DNA of 64,000 bases. Source: an uncultured Rhodospirillales bacterium. GTDB taxonomy: Bacteria; Pseudomonadota; Alphaproteobacteria; Acetobacterales; Acetobacteraceae. The position numbers and the translations under genes were made by a program. The stretch spans positions 124,001 through 188,000 of the forward strand of contig CAILMF010000001.1 of the NCBI GenBank assembly GCA_903835235.1. Reading direction: 5' to 3'. Positions 51,459 to 60,606 of this stretch are shown here, one piece after another; position 1 is the stretch's first letter, and every line of letters starts with the position of its first letter. The notes under the pieces are model-generated. The model was not told where the DNA came from and made no database searches. It saw nothing but the letters and a program-made list of their open reading frames with translations.

Positions 51459-52445
51459 ATGGCGAACAGCGACTGGGAAATCCCGCCGGAACTGCAACCG
51501 GACCCGACCGACCACGCCTTCGACCTGGACCTGGCGCTGCGCTCGGTGGTGGGGGTGAAGGCGATGGTGCCGAGCGATGCCTTCAGCGCCAATACGCTGG
51601 GCACCGAACGCGTCGGCAGCGGCGTGGTGATCCGCCAGGACGGGCTGATCGCAACCATCGGCTACCTGGTGACGGAAGCCGAGACGATCTGGCTGACCAC
51701 GGCCGATGGCAAGGTGCTGCCCGGCCATGCCCTGGCCTTCGATTTCGAGACCGGCTTCGGGCTGATCCAGGCGCTGGGCAAGCTGGACCTGCCGGTGCTG
51801 CGGATGGAGACGGGCGAGGCGCCGCGCCCCGGTGACACCGCCGTGCTGGCCTCCGCCGGCGGGCGCAAGCATGCGCTGCGGGCCACCATCGCGGCGCGTC
51901 AGGAATTCGCGGGCTATTGGGAATACCTGCTGGACGAGGCGATCTTCACCGCCCCGGCCCACCCCAGCTGGGGCGGCGCCGGGCTGATCGGCGGCGGCCC
52001 GGGCGGCGAGGCACGGCTGCTCGGCATCGGCAGCCTGGTGATGCAGCAGCAGGACGGCAAGGGCCGCCGGGTGGACCTGAACATGGCGGTGCCGGCCAGC
52101 CTGCTGCCGCCGATCCTGGACGACCTGCTGGCCTATGGCCGGCTCAACCGGCCGGCGCGGCCCTGGCTCGGGCTCTACGCCACCGAGGACGAGGACTGCG
52201 TGGTGGTTTCCTCGCTGTCCATGCGCGGGCCGGCGATGAAGGCGGGCGTGCAGGAGGGCGACAAGATCATCTCGGTCGGTGGCACCCGGGTGACCGACCT
52301 GCCCAGCCTATGGCGCGCACTGTGGGCCTGCGGCAGCGCCGGCTGCCGGGTGCGACTGCAACTGACGCGTGACGAAGCGCCGCGCGACCTGACCGTGGTT
52401 TCGGCCGACCGCCGCAGCTTCCTCAAGGCGCCCAAGCTGCATTGA
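51459..52445 (+). CDS. HtrA/Deg-like protein without the catalytic triad, with a PDZ domain
   Basis: The 328-residue protein has a trypsin-like fold followed by a PDZ domain (RPWLGLYATEDEDCVVVSSL, KAGVQEGDKIISVGGTRVTDLPSLWRAL). All three catalytic positions are changed: the His position reads ATIGYLVTEA, the Asp position DFETGFGLIQ, and the Ser position HPSWGGAGLIG instead of G-N-S-G-G. There is no signal peptide. It is probably a chaperone-like or scaffolding pseudoprotease. It follows the OxyR-like gene by 92 bases. Confidence 0.8.
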   Translation: MANSDWEIPPELQPDPTDHAFDLDLALRSVVGVKAMVPSDAFSANTLGTERVGSGVVIRQDGLIATIGYLVTEAETIWLTTADGKVLPGHALAFDFETGFGLIQALGKLDLPVLRMETGEAPRPGDTAVLASAGGRKHALRATIAARQEFAGYWEYLLDEAIFTAPAHPSWGGAGLIGGGPGGEARLLGIGSLVMQQQDGKGRRVDLNMAVPASLLPPILDDLLAYGRLNRPARPWLGLYATEDEDCVVVSSLSMRGPAMKAGVQEGDKIISVGGTRVTDLPSLWRALWACGSAGCRVRLQLTRDEAPRDLTVVSADRRSFLKAPKLH

Positions 52446-52489
52446 GCCGGCCTTGCCGTTGCGCTGCCGGCTTGGCAGGGTAACGGCCC

Positions 52490-54079
52490 ATGACAAGCAT
52501 CGACCTGCTGCGGCTCAGCCGCTCCCTGCGCGCCCTGCTGGCGCCCTATGACCAGCCCGGCAGCCCCGGTGCCACCTTGGGCGTGCTGCGCGACGGCGAG
52601 CTGCTGGCGCATGAGAGCGCTGGCCTGGCCAGCCTGGAGCTGGCGGTACCGATCGGGGCCGGGACCTGCTTCCGCATCGCCTCGGTCAGCAAGCAGTTTA
52701 CCTGCGCCGCCATTCTGCTGCTGGCGCGGGAAGGCCGGCTGAACCCAGGTGACGACCTTCGCCGCCACCTGCCGGAGCTGCCTGAGTTCGGCGCCACGGT
52801 GACGCTGGCGCACTGCATGCAGAACAGCTCCGGCCTGCGCGACATGCTGGAGCTGATGCGACTGGGTGGCGTGGACCTGGCCGAGCCGGCCAGCGCCGCG
52901 GACCTGCTGGCCGCGGTGGGCCGCCAGGCCAGCCTGAACTTCGCGCCGGGCAGCCGCTTCCTGTACAGCAACACCGGTTTCATGCTGCTTGGCCTGGTGG
53001 TGGAACGGGTCAGTGGCCAGTCGCTGGCCGCGTTCCTGCAACAGCGCATCTTCGCCCCGGCCGGCATGACGCGCACCCGCCATACGCCGGATCTGGCCGA
53101 GCCGGTGCCCGGCCTGGCCTGCGCCTACCTGCCCAATGCCGGCAGCGGCTTCCGCCGGGCACGGCACGGCTTTCCGCTGGGCGGCGAGGGCGGGCTGGTG
53201 AGTTGCGTGGAGGACCTGGCGCTGTGGACCGCCTGGCTGGCCCGACACCCCTGGCTGGATGCGGCCTTGCAGGCCCAGGCGCCCTTTCCCGATGGCAGCC
53301 TGAACCCCTATGCCCATGGCGTGGAGGTGCGGCCCTGGCGCGGGCTGCGCACGGTCAGCCATGGCGGGCTGTGGCCGGGCTTCAAGACCTGCTTCCTGCG
53401 CGTGCCGGCGAAGCAACTGGCGGTGGTGGCCATTGCCAACCACGCCGGCGTGGATGCCCACCACCTGGCGCATCAGGCGCTGGCCCTGGCGCTGGCCGGC
53501 GATGCCGGGCTGGCCCCGGCGCCCGCCTTGCCGGCCGGGTTGGCCGCGCTGACGGGCCGCTGGCTGGCCGATGATGGCGCGGTCAACCTGGACCTTGCCC
53601 TGGCCGCCGATGGCACGCCCATGGTGACCCAGCATGGCGTCCCCTTCGCCTTGGAAGCCGCGCCTGGCGGGCTGCTGGCGGCGCGGCGCGCGGCCATTGC
53701 CTTTGCGCTGGAACCGCGCGGCGACAGCCTGGTGCTGCACCTGGATGCCGGTCATCGCCTGACCCTGCACCGGGCGCCGGCCGCGGTGGCGCCGCCCGCC
53801 GGCCTGCACGGGCATTATCATTGCGCGGAGCTGGACGCCGACTGGACCGTGGTGGAGCGCGGTGGCGCGCTGGACGTGCTGGTGCAGGGGCCGATCAAGC
53901 ATGTCGGGCCGTGGCGGCTGGAGTCTATCGCGCCCGACCTGCTGCGGCTGCACGCGCCGGGCGATGCCTGGCAGGGCTGGTTCGACGTGACGGTGCGTCG
54001 CGGTGCCGAGGGCCAGGCCATGGCCCTGGTGGCGCATGGCGCGCGGGCGAAGGAACAGGTGTTCAGCCGGCTGGGGTAG
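52490..54079 (+). CDS. Serine hydrolase of the beta-lactamase/D-aminopeptidase family
   Basis: The 529-residue protein has the penicillin-binding serine fold: the S-V-S-K tetrad at 65-68, Y-S-N in FLYSNTGFML, and H-G-G in VSHGGLWPG. Two extra C-terminal beta-barrel-like domains (LTGRWLADDGAVNLDL, GLHGHYHCAELDADWTVVE) match the D-aminopeptidase (DAP) of Ochrobactrum in size and order. It probably hydrolyses D-amino-acid peptides or esters. There is no signal peptide. It follows the pseudoprotease gene by 44 bases. Confidence 0.85.
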   Translation: MTSIDLLRLSRSLRALLAPYDQPGSPGATLGVLRDGELLAHESAGLASLELAVPIGAGTCFRIASVSKQFTCAAILLLAREGRLNPGDDLRRHLPELPEFGATVTLAHCMQNSSGLRDMLELMRLGGVDLAEPASAADLLAAVGRQASLNFAPGSRFLYSNTGFMLLGLVVERVSGQSLAAFLQQRIFAPAGMTRTRHTPDLAEPVPGLACAYLPNAGSGFRRARHGFPLGGEGGLVSCVEDLALWTAWLARHPWLDAALQAQAPFPDGSLNPYAHGVEVRPWRGLRTVSHGGLWPGFKTCFLRVPAKQLAVVAIANHAGVDAHHLAHQALALALAGDAGLAPAPALPAGLAALTGRWLADDGAVNLDLALAADGTPMVTQHGVPFALEAAPGGLLAARRAAIAFALEPRGDSLVLHLDAGHRLTLHRAPAAVAPPAGLHGHYHCAELDADWTVVERGGALDVLVQGPIKHVGPWRLESIAPDLLRLHAPGDAWQGWFDVTVRRGAEGQAMALVAHGARAKEQVFSRLG

Positions 54080-54121
54080 GCCCGCGGGGTCGGTGAAGGA
54101 GACAGGGCGGACCGTTCGCGG

Positions 54122-54301
54122 TCAGCCTCGGGTTGGTTTTGCCGGCGGCGCGGTGCCGGCCCCGCCCGTCGCGCGGCAGCGGTCGGAACAGTATTTCACC
54201 TGGTCCCAGTCGCGCGCCCATTTGCGCCGCCAGGCAAAGGGGCGGGCGCAGGCAGCACAGGTCTTCGTCGGCAGGTCGGCCTTGCGGCGCATGGGCGGCA
54301 T
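54122..54301 (-). CDS. DUF2256 family small zinc protein
   Basis: The 59-residue protein reads [20 protein letters not shown] with the C-x-x-C, then [17 protein letters not shown], giving the four Cys of a treble-clef-like zinc site, the DUF2256 pattern. The function of the family is unknown. The ATG may be 54301 or 54292. It is convergent with the D-aminopeptidase gene and divergent from the thiamine-diphosphate enzyme. Confidence 0.85.
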   Translation of the reverse strand: MPPMRRKADLPTKTCAACARPFAWRRKWARDWDQVKYCSDRCRATGGAGTAPPAKPTRG

Positions 54302-54385
54302 GGACGGGAGATGAGGCCGCGGCCGGGCTTCACAAGGCCCGCGGGTAGCGGCAGGCTGCGCCCCAACAAGCGGGGAAACGCAGCC

Positions 54386-56065
54386 ATGGCGGACAGCAGC
54401 TACAATGTGGGCGACCTCGTCGCCGAATTCCTGGCGCGGGTCGGGGTCACCACCTGCTTTGGCATCGTCTCGGTGCACAACATCCCCATGCTGGACGGCA
54501 TCGGCCGGCGCAACGCCATCCGCTACGTCATGGCCCGCAACGAGATGGGCGGCGCACACATGGCGGATGCCTATGCGCGGGTCAGCGGCCATCTCGGGGT
54601 GATGTTCTCCTCCACCGGCCCGGGTGCGGCCAACACGGTGCCGGGGCTGGTCGAGGCGCAGTTCGCGGGGTCCTCGATGCTGCACATCACCGGCCAGACC
54701 CCCACGAAGTTCCTGGACCGCGATACCGGCAGCGTGCACGACGTGCCCGGCCAAACCGCCATGCTGGCGGCGGTCAGCAAGTCCGCCTATCGCATCCGCA
54801 GCGCCGCCGAAGCGCTGGGCGTGCTGACCCGCGCCGCCGCCGAGGCGCTGACGCCGCCGCGCGGGCCGGTCTCCATCGAAATCCCCATCGACATCCAGCG
54901 CACCGTCATCCAACGCCCCGCTGGCCTGGACACGCTGGAGCTGCCGATTCCACCGGCGCTGGTGCCCAGCCCCGCCGCGCTGGACGAGGCCGCCGAGATA
55001 TTGCTGCGCGCGAAGCGGCCGATGCTGTGGCTGGGCAATGGCGCCAAGGAAGCCGGCGCCGAGGCGATGCAGCTGATGGCGCTCGGCTTCGGCGCCGTTT
55101 CCAGCTGGAACGGCCGCGGGATCGTGCCCGAGGACCACCCGATGACGCTGGGCGGCCTGCACGGCAATGGCAGCCCGCGCGTGGTGCAGTTCTACGAGTC
55201 CGTGGACGCCATGCTGGTGGTGGGCAGCCGGCTCCGCGCGCATGAGACGCTGGAGCTGAACCTCAAGCTGCCGAAGACGCTGATCCATGCCGATGTGAAC
55301 CCGGCGGCGAATGGGCGGACCTATCCCAGCACCTGCTTCGTCAATGGCGATGCCGGGCTGGTCATGGCCGGCCTCGCCGCCCGCCTGGCCGGCCGCATGC
55401 AGCTGGACCCGGCCTTCGCCGCCGACTTCGAGGAGATGAAGCGCCGCGCGGTGGCCGAGTATTGCGACACGCTCGGCCCCTATGCCGACTTCCCCAGGCT
55501 GGTGCGGGAAGCGCTGCCGCGCGACGCGCTGTGGGTGCGCGACATCACCATCTCCAACTCCTCCTGGGGCAATCGCATCTTTCCGGTCTATGGCCCGCGA
55601 GACGCGGTGCATCCGGTCTCGGCCGCCATCGGGCCGGGGCTGCCCATGGGCATCGGCGCGGCGATGGCGGGGCGCGGCCGCAAGGCCATCGCCATGGTCG
55701 GCGATGGCGGCTTCGCGCTGAACCAGACGGAGCTGTGGACCGCGGTGCAGGAACGCGCGGAGCTGGTTGTCATGGTGATGAACGACCGCGGCTATGGCGT
55801 CATCAAGCACATCCAGGGCGCCTTGCAGGATGGCCGGATGTTCTTCGGCGACCTGCAATCCAGCGACTTCCAGAAGCTGGCCGCCGTGGCCGGCTGCCCC
55901 AGCTTCCTCGTCTCCCGCACCGAGGATCTGCAGGGTGTGCTGCGCCAGGCCTTTGCCACGCCGGGGCCGGTGCTGGTGGAGGTGGACATGATCGCGATCG
56001 GCGCCTTCCCACCCTATGCGCCGTACAACGGCATGGGCATCTACGCCAGGCGCGCCGCCGAATAG
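54386..56065 (+). CDS. Thiamine-diphosphate-dependent enzyme of the acetolactate synthase/decarboxylase family
   Basis: The 559-residue protein has the three-domain layout: a PYR domain with the catalytic Glu53 in [17 protein letters not shown], a central domain, and a PP domain with the ThDP motif [18 protein letters not shown]...MNDRGYG. No regulatory subunit gene is next to it, and it lacks obvious FAD-site features, so a decarboxylase or a C-C ligase is possible. The reaction cannot be named. ATG 54386 follows GGGGAAACG. A hairpin begins four bases after the stop. Confidence 0.85.
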   Translation: MADSSYNVGDLVAEFLARVGVTTCFGIVSVHNIPMLDGIGRRNAIRYVMARNEMGGAHMADAYARVSGHLGVMFSSTGPGAANTVPGLVEAQFAGSSMLHITGQTPTKFLDRDTGSVHDVPGQTAMLAAVSKSAYRIRSAAEALGVLTRAAAEALTPPRGPVSIEIPIDIQRTVIQRPAGLDTLELPIPPALVPSPAALDEAAEILLRAKRPMLWLGNGAKEAGAEAMQLMALGFGAVSSWNGRGIVPEDHPMTLGGLHGNGSPRVVQFYESVDAMLVVGSRLRAHETLELNLKLPKTLIHADVNPAANGRTYPSTCFVNGDAGLVMAGLAARLAGRMQLDPAFAADFEEMKRRAVAEYCDTLGPYADFPRLVREALPRDALWVRDITISNSSWGNRIFPVYGPRDAVHPVSAAIGPGLPMGIGAAMAGRGRKAIAMVGDGGFALNQTELWTAVQERAELVVMVMNDRGYGVIKHIQGALQDGRMFFGDLQSSDFQKLAAVAGCPSFLVSRTEDLQGVLRQAFATPGPVLVEVDMIAIGAFPPYAPYNGMGIYARRAAE

Positions 56066-56069
56066 GGCG

Positions 56070-56121
56070 GCTGGAGCATGATCACCGCTGCATTCACCGG
56101 TGATCATGCTCCAGCGGTTTT
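56070..56121 (+). terminator. 18-bp perfect stem-loop and T-run after the thiamine-diphosphate enzyme gene
   Basis: GCTGGAGCATGATCACCG (56070-56087) pairs perfectly with CGGTGATCATGCTCCAGC (56098-56115) and is followed by GGTTTTC, consistent with an intrinsic terminator. The right arm merges with the start of the 61-bp repeat. Confidence 0.75.
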
Positions 56122-56232
56122 CGAGAGGCTGATTCACGGCTTGCGGCGATTCCGCCTTGGCCGATCAGACTCCAGCTGTTTTCGAGAGGCTGATTCACGG
56201 CTTGCGGCCATTCCGCCTTGGCCGATCAGACT
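56111..56232. repeat. Two tandem 61-bp repeats before the cyclase gene
   Basis: Units at 56111-56171 and 56172-56232 differ at only two or three positions. Each reads TTTTCGAGAGGCTGATTCAC, then GGCTTGCGGC, then CCGCCTTGGCCGATCAGACT. A related sequence lies at 15714-15757 before dcd. The reading frame of the cyclase gene stays open through them, but the start with a ribosome-binding site lies downstream. Confidence 0.9.
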
Positions 56233-56317
56233 CTACGCTGCCAGCCCTGCCCCCGGCTTAACACTGAGGCAAGGCGCCAGGGTGCAGGATCGGCGGGCAG
56301 GAAGGAGTCCGCGGATC

Positions 56318-58582
56318 TTGCCATTGTTGTTGTTTCGTCGCCTGGCAGGTTGGGTCACCGGCCGATGGCCGTCGGTCCCCGCGCTTCCGGTGCGGCTGGC
56401 GATGCTTGCGGTGACGCAGGCGCTGCTTGCCTGGGGCGTGGTGGCGCTGACGCGTGAAACCGGACGGGTCGCCGCGGCCTGGCCGGGCTGCGCCGTGCTG
56501 CTGGTCTGCCTGCTGGTCCGGCCGAAGCGGGAATGGCGGTGGCTGCTGGCGGCCAGCGCCGGCGGCATCGCGGTGGGTTCGGTACTGGGCGAGCCGTCGC
56601 TGCTGCGGGCGGTGGTGCTGGGCATCCTGGGCCTGGGCGAAAGCCTTGGATCGGCGCTGTGGTTGCGCCGAAATGGCGCCCGCCGGCCGGACCTTGCCCG
56701 ACCCCGCAGCTTGATCCAATTCGCCGTGGTGCTGGTGCTGGCGCCGCTGGCCAGCGGGTTGCTGGCCGCGTTGTTCATGTCCAGCTGGTATGGCACGTCC
56801 TTCGCCGCCAACCTGCGCACCTGGTCCTTGGCGCATGCGCTGGGGCTGGCCCTGGTGGTGCCGCTGCTGCTCGCCCTGCTGCGCCCCGGCTGGCGCGCCA
56901 GGCTGGCACCCGGCGGTACGCTGCGGGCGCTGAGCTATGCCGGCCTGCTGACCGTGACCTGCCTGCTGGTGTTCGGCAGCAGTGAGCTGCCCGGGCTGTT
57001 CCTGGTGTTTCCGCCGCTGCTGCTGATGGTCTGGCGCCTGGGCGTGACCGGCGCGGCGAGCGGGTTGGTGCTGGTGGCCGCGATCGCGCTGCCCGGGACG
57101 CTGGCCAACCATGGCCCGCTGGCCGTGCTGCCCGGGTTGGCAGCGCGGGTGCAGTATCTGCAGGTGTTCCTGCTGGTGTTGGCGGCGACCATGCTGCCGG
57201 TGGCGGCCCTGTTGGCGGCGCATCGGCGCCTGCTGGCCACCCAGCGCTATCGCGCGCGGGAAGTGCATCGCCAGGCATCGCTGCTGGACAGCGCGCTTTC
57301 GGCGATGGAACAGGGCCTGGCCGCCTACGACTCCCGCGGACGGCTGCTGGCCGCCAATGGCCGCTACGCCGAGCTGCTGGACCTGCCGCCGACCCTGCTG
57401 ACACGCGGCCGACCCTATCAGGACGTGGCGCGCCATCTGGCGGAGCGCGGCGAATTCGGCCCGGGCGACCCGGAGCAGCTGGTTCGCGAGCGCCTGGCCT
57501 TCAGCAGCGCCGGGCGCCACCATCGGTTGACCCGGGTACGGCCGAATGGGCGCGGCCTGGAGATCACCGGGCGGCCACTGCCGGGCGGCGGCTGGGTCAC
57601 CACCGTCTCCGACGTGACCGAGCAGCAGCAGCGCGAGCGCCGGCTGGCCGAGAGCGAGGCCAGCTTCCGCCTGCTGACCGAGAATTCCGGCGACGTGGTG
57701 GCGCGGCTGGGGCTGGACGGCCGCTTCAGCTACGCCTCCCCCGCGGCGCTGCGGGTGCTGGGCTGGCTGCCGGACGCGCTGGTCTATCGCCGGATGATGG
57801 ATTTCGTCTCGGCCGAGGACCGCGCCTGGGTTGCCTCCTCCTTCGCCGCGCTGGGCAGTGGTGAAGTGGACGAGGCGACCGTGACCTTCCGCTTCCACCG
57901 CGCGGATGACAGCGAAGCCTGGCTGGAGGCGCATGCCCGGCTGGGCCGCAGCCCCGACGGCGCACCGCAGGAGCTGGTGCTGGCCCTGCGCGATGCCACC
58001 GACCGCAAGGCCGCCGAGGCCGAACTGCTGGCCGCCTTCGAGCAGATGGAGGCGATGGCGCAGACCGACGGGCTGACCGGCCTGGCCAATCGGCGCCGCT
58101 TCGACGAGATGCTGAACCGCGAATACCGCCGTGCCGCCCGGGAAGGTACCGCACTGGGCCTGGTGCTGGTGGATGCCGACCGCTTCAAGCTGTTCAACGA
58201 CCGCTATGGCCACGCCGCCGGGGATGACTGCCTGCGCCAGGTGGCCGTGGCGGTGGCCGGCGCGGCGCGGCGCCCCGGCGACCTGGCGGCCCGCTACGGC
58301 GGCGAGGAGTTCGTGCTGCTGCTGCCGAATACCGACCTGGCCGGCGCCGCCGAGGTGGCGGAGCGACTGCGCCAGGACATCCTGGCCGCCGGCCTGGTGC
58401 ATGCGGGCAATCCGCCGCTGGGCGTCATGACCGTGAGCCTTGGCGTGGCCAGCGTGGCGCCGGCCGATAACGCGGCGGTGGACACCGACGCCCTGCTGCG
58501 CAGCGCCGATGCGGCGCTTTATGCCGCCAAGGCCGGCGGGCGGAACCGGGTGGCGACCAGCGCCCTGGCCCAGGCGGCCTGA
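56318..58582 (+). CDS. Membrane diguanylate cyclase (MASE1-like, PAS, PAS, GGDEF)
   Basis: The enzyme makes c-di-GMP from two GTP. The 754-residue protein has about eight membrane helices (residues 10-300, MASE1-like), a PAS domain (LLDSALSAMEQGLAAYDSRGRLLAAN), a second PAS domain (FRLLTENSGDVVARLGLDGRFSYAS) and a GGDEF domain with the active A-site G-G-E-E-F at 661-665 and the inhibitory I-site R-P-G-D five residues before it. Start TTG 56318 is placed by GAAGGAG ten bases upstream; translation from farther upstream would run through the repeats. No EAL domain. Confidence 0.9.
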   Translation: MPLLLFRRLAGWVTGRWPSVPALPVRLAMLAVTQALLAWGVVALTRETGRVAAAWPGCAVLLVCLLVRPKREWRWLLAASAGGIAVGSVLGEPSLLRAVVLGILGLGESLGSALWLRRNGARRPDLARPRSLIQFAVVLVLAPLASGLLAALFMSSWYGTSFAANLRTWSLAHALGLALVVPLLLALLRPGWRARLAPGGTLRALSYAGLLTVTCLLVFGSSELPGLFLVFPPLLLMVWRLGVTGAASGLVLVAAIALPGTLANHGPLAVLPGLAARVQYLQVFLLVLAATMLPVAALLAAHRRLLATQRYRAREVHRQASLLDSALSAMEQGLAAYDSRGRLLAANGRYAELLDLPPTLLTRGRPYQDVARHLAERGEFGPGDPEQLVRERLAFSSAGRHHRLTRVRPNGRGLEITGRPLPGGGWVTTVSDVTEQQQRERRLAESEASFRLLTENSGDVVARLGLDGRFSYASPAALRVLGWLPDALVYRRMMDFVSAEDRAWVASSFAALGSGEVDEATVTFRFHRADDSEAWLEAHARLGRSPDGAPQELVLALRDATDRKAAEAELLAAFEQMEAMAQTDGLTGLANRRRFDEMLNREYRRAAREGTALGLVLVDADRFKLFNDRYGHAAGDDCLRQVAVAVAGAARRPGDLAARYGGEEFVLLLPNTDLAGAAEVAERLRQDILAAGLVHAGNPPLGVMTVSLGVASVAPADNAAVDTDALLRSADAALYAAKAGGRNRVATSALAQAA

Positions 58583-58648
58583 GGGAAGGAAAACCTGGTA
58601 TCGGCGGCCGAAGAACCTGACCGGTGGTATCTGGCGCCGCCCGTCGGG

Positions 58649-59065
58649 TCAGGCCCAGCCCAGTTCCTTCATGGCCCAGGGCGCGTTCCAGATCTTGGTC
58701 ATGTGGCTGATCTTCCCGCCGGTGAACTGCATCACATAGACATAGTCCGTCGCGGTGCTTTTGCCGGTGGGCGGCAACGGTCCGCCCTCGCCGGTATGGG
58801 TGCCCTGGAACACGCCATAGGCGCAGACATTCTGCCGTGCCTCGTCGGTGGCGAAGGACTTCACGGTGTAACGGCCATCGGGGATGAAACCGAGCAGGCC
58901 CTGCATCCAGTTGGCGTAGTCGGCCAGGGTGGTGATGCCGACCAGCGGTTCGGACTGCGCCGTGAAGCTGGCGTCCGGCGTGCAGAAGCCGGCGCAACCG
59001 GCCCAGCCCTGGCCGGTTTCGCACGCGTCGAAGAAGGCTTGGGCGGTCTTCGTGATGTCCGACAT
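58649..59065 (-). CDS. SnoaL/NTF2-like small enzyme or binding protein
   Basis: The 138-residue protein begins MSDITKTAQAFFDACETG, with WAGCAGFCTPDASFTAQ and DYANWMQGLLGFIPDGRYTV in the middle and VYVMQFTGGKISHMTKIWN at the end, the typical NTF2-like sequence of ester cyclases and limonene-epoxide-hydrolase-like proteins. ATG 59065 is chosen because it starts directly on the first helix. It precedes no obvious partner; the next gene on the same strand upstream is the cobalamin adenosyltransferase. Confidence 0.75.
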   Translation of the reverse strand: MSDITKTAQAFFDACETGQGWAGCAGFCTPDASFTAQSEPLVGITTLADYANWMQGLLGFIPDGRYTVKSFATDEARQNVCAYGVFQGTHTGEGGPLPPTGKSTATDYVYVMQFTGGKISHMTKIWNAPWAMKELGWA

Positions 59066-59123
59066 GGCAGGCTCCACCGATTGCCGCGTCAGGTCAGCAG
59101 CCGGCGGCCAGGTTGTAAAGCGG

Positions 59124-59672
59124 TCAGGCGCCGCCGGGCACCCACAGCACGTCGCCGGCGCCATTGCCGTTCAACGCCCGGGACAGCACGAACAGGTGGT
59201 CGCTGAGCCGGTTCAGGTAGCGCACGGCCAGCGGGTTCAGCGGCTCGGCGGCGGCCAGAGTCACCACCGCGCGTTCGGCCCGGCGGGCCACCGTGCGGGC
59301 CAGGTGGGCATGCGCCGCGGCCGGGGTGCCGCCCGGCAGCACGAAGCTGCGCAGCGCCGGCATGCCCGCATTCATCGCCTGGATCTCGGCTTCCAGCCGC
59401 AGGCACTGCACGGCCGTCACCCGCAGCCCGCCTTCGATGCCCGGCACGCAGAGATCGGCGCCCAGGTCGAACAGGTCGTTCTGGATGCGCGCCAGCATGG
59501 CGTCGTGTTCGCCCGTGGTGTGCAGCCGCAGCAGGGCGATGGTGGCGTTGCACTCGTCCACGTCGCCCATCGCAGTCACGCGGGGGGCGTCCTTGGCCAG
59601 GCGCGTGCCGTCGCCCAGAGAGGTTTCCCCGGCATCGCCGCCGCGGGTGGTGATGACGTCCAGCTTCACCAT
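59124..59672 (-). CDS. Cob(I)yrinic acid a,c-diamide/cobalamin adenosyltransferase, PduO type
   Basis: The enzyme forms the adenosyl-cobalt bond of B12. The 182-residue protein has the PduO ATP site TTRGGDAGETSLGDG near the N terminus, VDECNATIAL, ARRAERAVV and YLNRLSDHLFVLSRALN, all intact. It fits the presence of the B12-dependent metH two genes away, although metH uses methyl- not adenosyl-B12. It lies seven bases downstream of the TonB-like gene on the same strand, within one operon. Confidence 0.93.
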   Translation of the reverse strand: MVKLDVITTRGGDAGETSLGDGTRLAKDAPRVTAMGDVDECNATIALLRLHTTGEHDAMLARIQNDLFDLGADLCVPGIEGGLRVTAVQCLRLEAEIQAMNAGMPALRSFVLPGGTPAAAHAHLARTVARRAERAVVTLAAAEPLNPLAVRYLNRLSDHLFVLSRALNGNGAGDVLWVPGGA

Positions 59673-59679
59673 GGCAGCG

Positions 59680-60606
59680 TCACCATCCGCGGCCGGCCGA
59701 CAGGCCGTTCAGTCGCCAGGTCATGGCCGATGTCGCCTCGCTCGCCACGGGTTGGCCGTCTCGCTGGGCGGGGCGGAAGCGCCAGCGGCGGAAATACTCT
59801 TGGCTGGCCCGATCCAACTCGCGCGAGCCGGAGGTCTCCAGCACCTCCACCTGGGTGACCTGGCCGGTGGCGTCAACCTGCAGGCGCACCCGGACGGTGC
59901 CGGTTTCGCCACGCTGGCGGGCACCCTCGGGGAAGGCCGGCTGCGGCGGGCGATACTCCGGGCTGGGCGGGCTGATGGCGCCGGTGATCCGGGCGCTGCC
60001 CTCGGCCGAGGGTGTCGGGTTGACCGGGCCGGCGCTGTCGACCGGCCGCTGCCGGGATTCGGTCTGCTGCGGCGAGGGGGGCCGGGGGGGCTGGGCCGGC
60101 TGCGGCCGTGGCGGGGGCGGGGGCGGCGGCGCCGGGGGTGGCGGCAGCGGCAGCGGCTCCGCCTCCTCGGACGTCGTCTCGGCCTGCTGTTCGGCCGGCG
60201 GCGGCGGCGGCGGGGGCAGCAGCGCCGTGCTGTCCGGCAGGGCCGGCGGCGGCGGCTCCATCAACAGGGGCGGGGCGGCGCGCGGGGGCGGCAGCGGTGG
60301 CGCGGCCTGGGGCGGGGGCGGCACCGGAGGCGGCGCGGGCGGCTCGGCTTCCGGTAGGCTGGCGGATTCCTCCGCAGGCGGCTGTTCCCACAGGATCTCC
60401 ACCGGCTGGTCGGGCCCGGGCGGGGTCAACCGGGGCAGCGCCAGCAGCCCAAGCGCGAAACCCATCGCCAGCCCGTGCAACGCCAAGGAAGCCGCGGGGG
60501 GCCAGGGCCGGCGGGCGGCAAGACGGGGTGCGGCGAGCCAACGTTCCTGCGGCGCCGGCGCCCTCAGGCCCAGCGTTGGCAGGTCGAGCCCGGCCTGCAG
60601 CCTCAC
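59680..60606 (-). CDS. TonB-like energy transducer (Pro-rich)
   Basis: The 308-residue protein has one membrane helix (about residues 38-58, LALHGLAMGFALGLLALP), a long Pro/Ala-rich linker, and the TonB C-terminal domain (AFPEGARQRGETGTVRVRLQ, QVEVLETSGSRELDRASQEYFRRWRFRPA). Unlike the 40.5-kb protein, the C-terminal domain has the full classical TonB pattern (Y-F-R-R-W-R-F-x-P). It probably drives uptake of B12 or iron complexes, given the next gene. Start GTG 60606 overlaps the CDF stop. Confidence 0.85.
   Translation of the reverse strand: MRLQAGLDLPTLGLRAPAPQERWLAAPRLAARRPWPPAASLALHGLAMGFALGLLALPRLTPPGPDQPVEILWEQPPAEESASLPEAEPPAPPPVPPPPQAAPPLPPPRAAPPLLMEPPPPALPDSTALLPPPPPPPAEQQAETTSEEAEPLPLPPPPAPPPPPPPRPQPAQPPRPPSPQQTESRQRPVDSAGPVNPTPSAEGSARITGAISPPSPEYRPPQPAFPEGARQRGETGTVRVRLQVDATGQVTQVEVLETSGSRELDRASQEYFRRWRFRPAQRDGQPVASEATSAMTWRLNGLSAGRGW

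Noticed and set aside
54302-56137. Long reverse frame opposite the thiamine-diphosphate enzyme
   Set aside because: Shadow frame; only its last 59 codons (the DUF2256 gene) show a real motif.
56078-56317. Upstream extension of the cyclase gene through the 61-bp repeats
   Set aside because: It encodes repeat-derived residues without a signal, and TTG 56318 has a GAAGGAG site at good spacing.
56258-58402. 714-residue reverse frame opposite the cyclase gene
   Set aside because: Gln/His/Gly-rich shadow of a well-supported gene.
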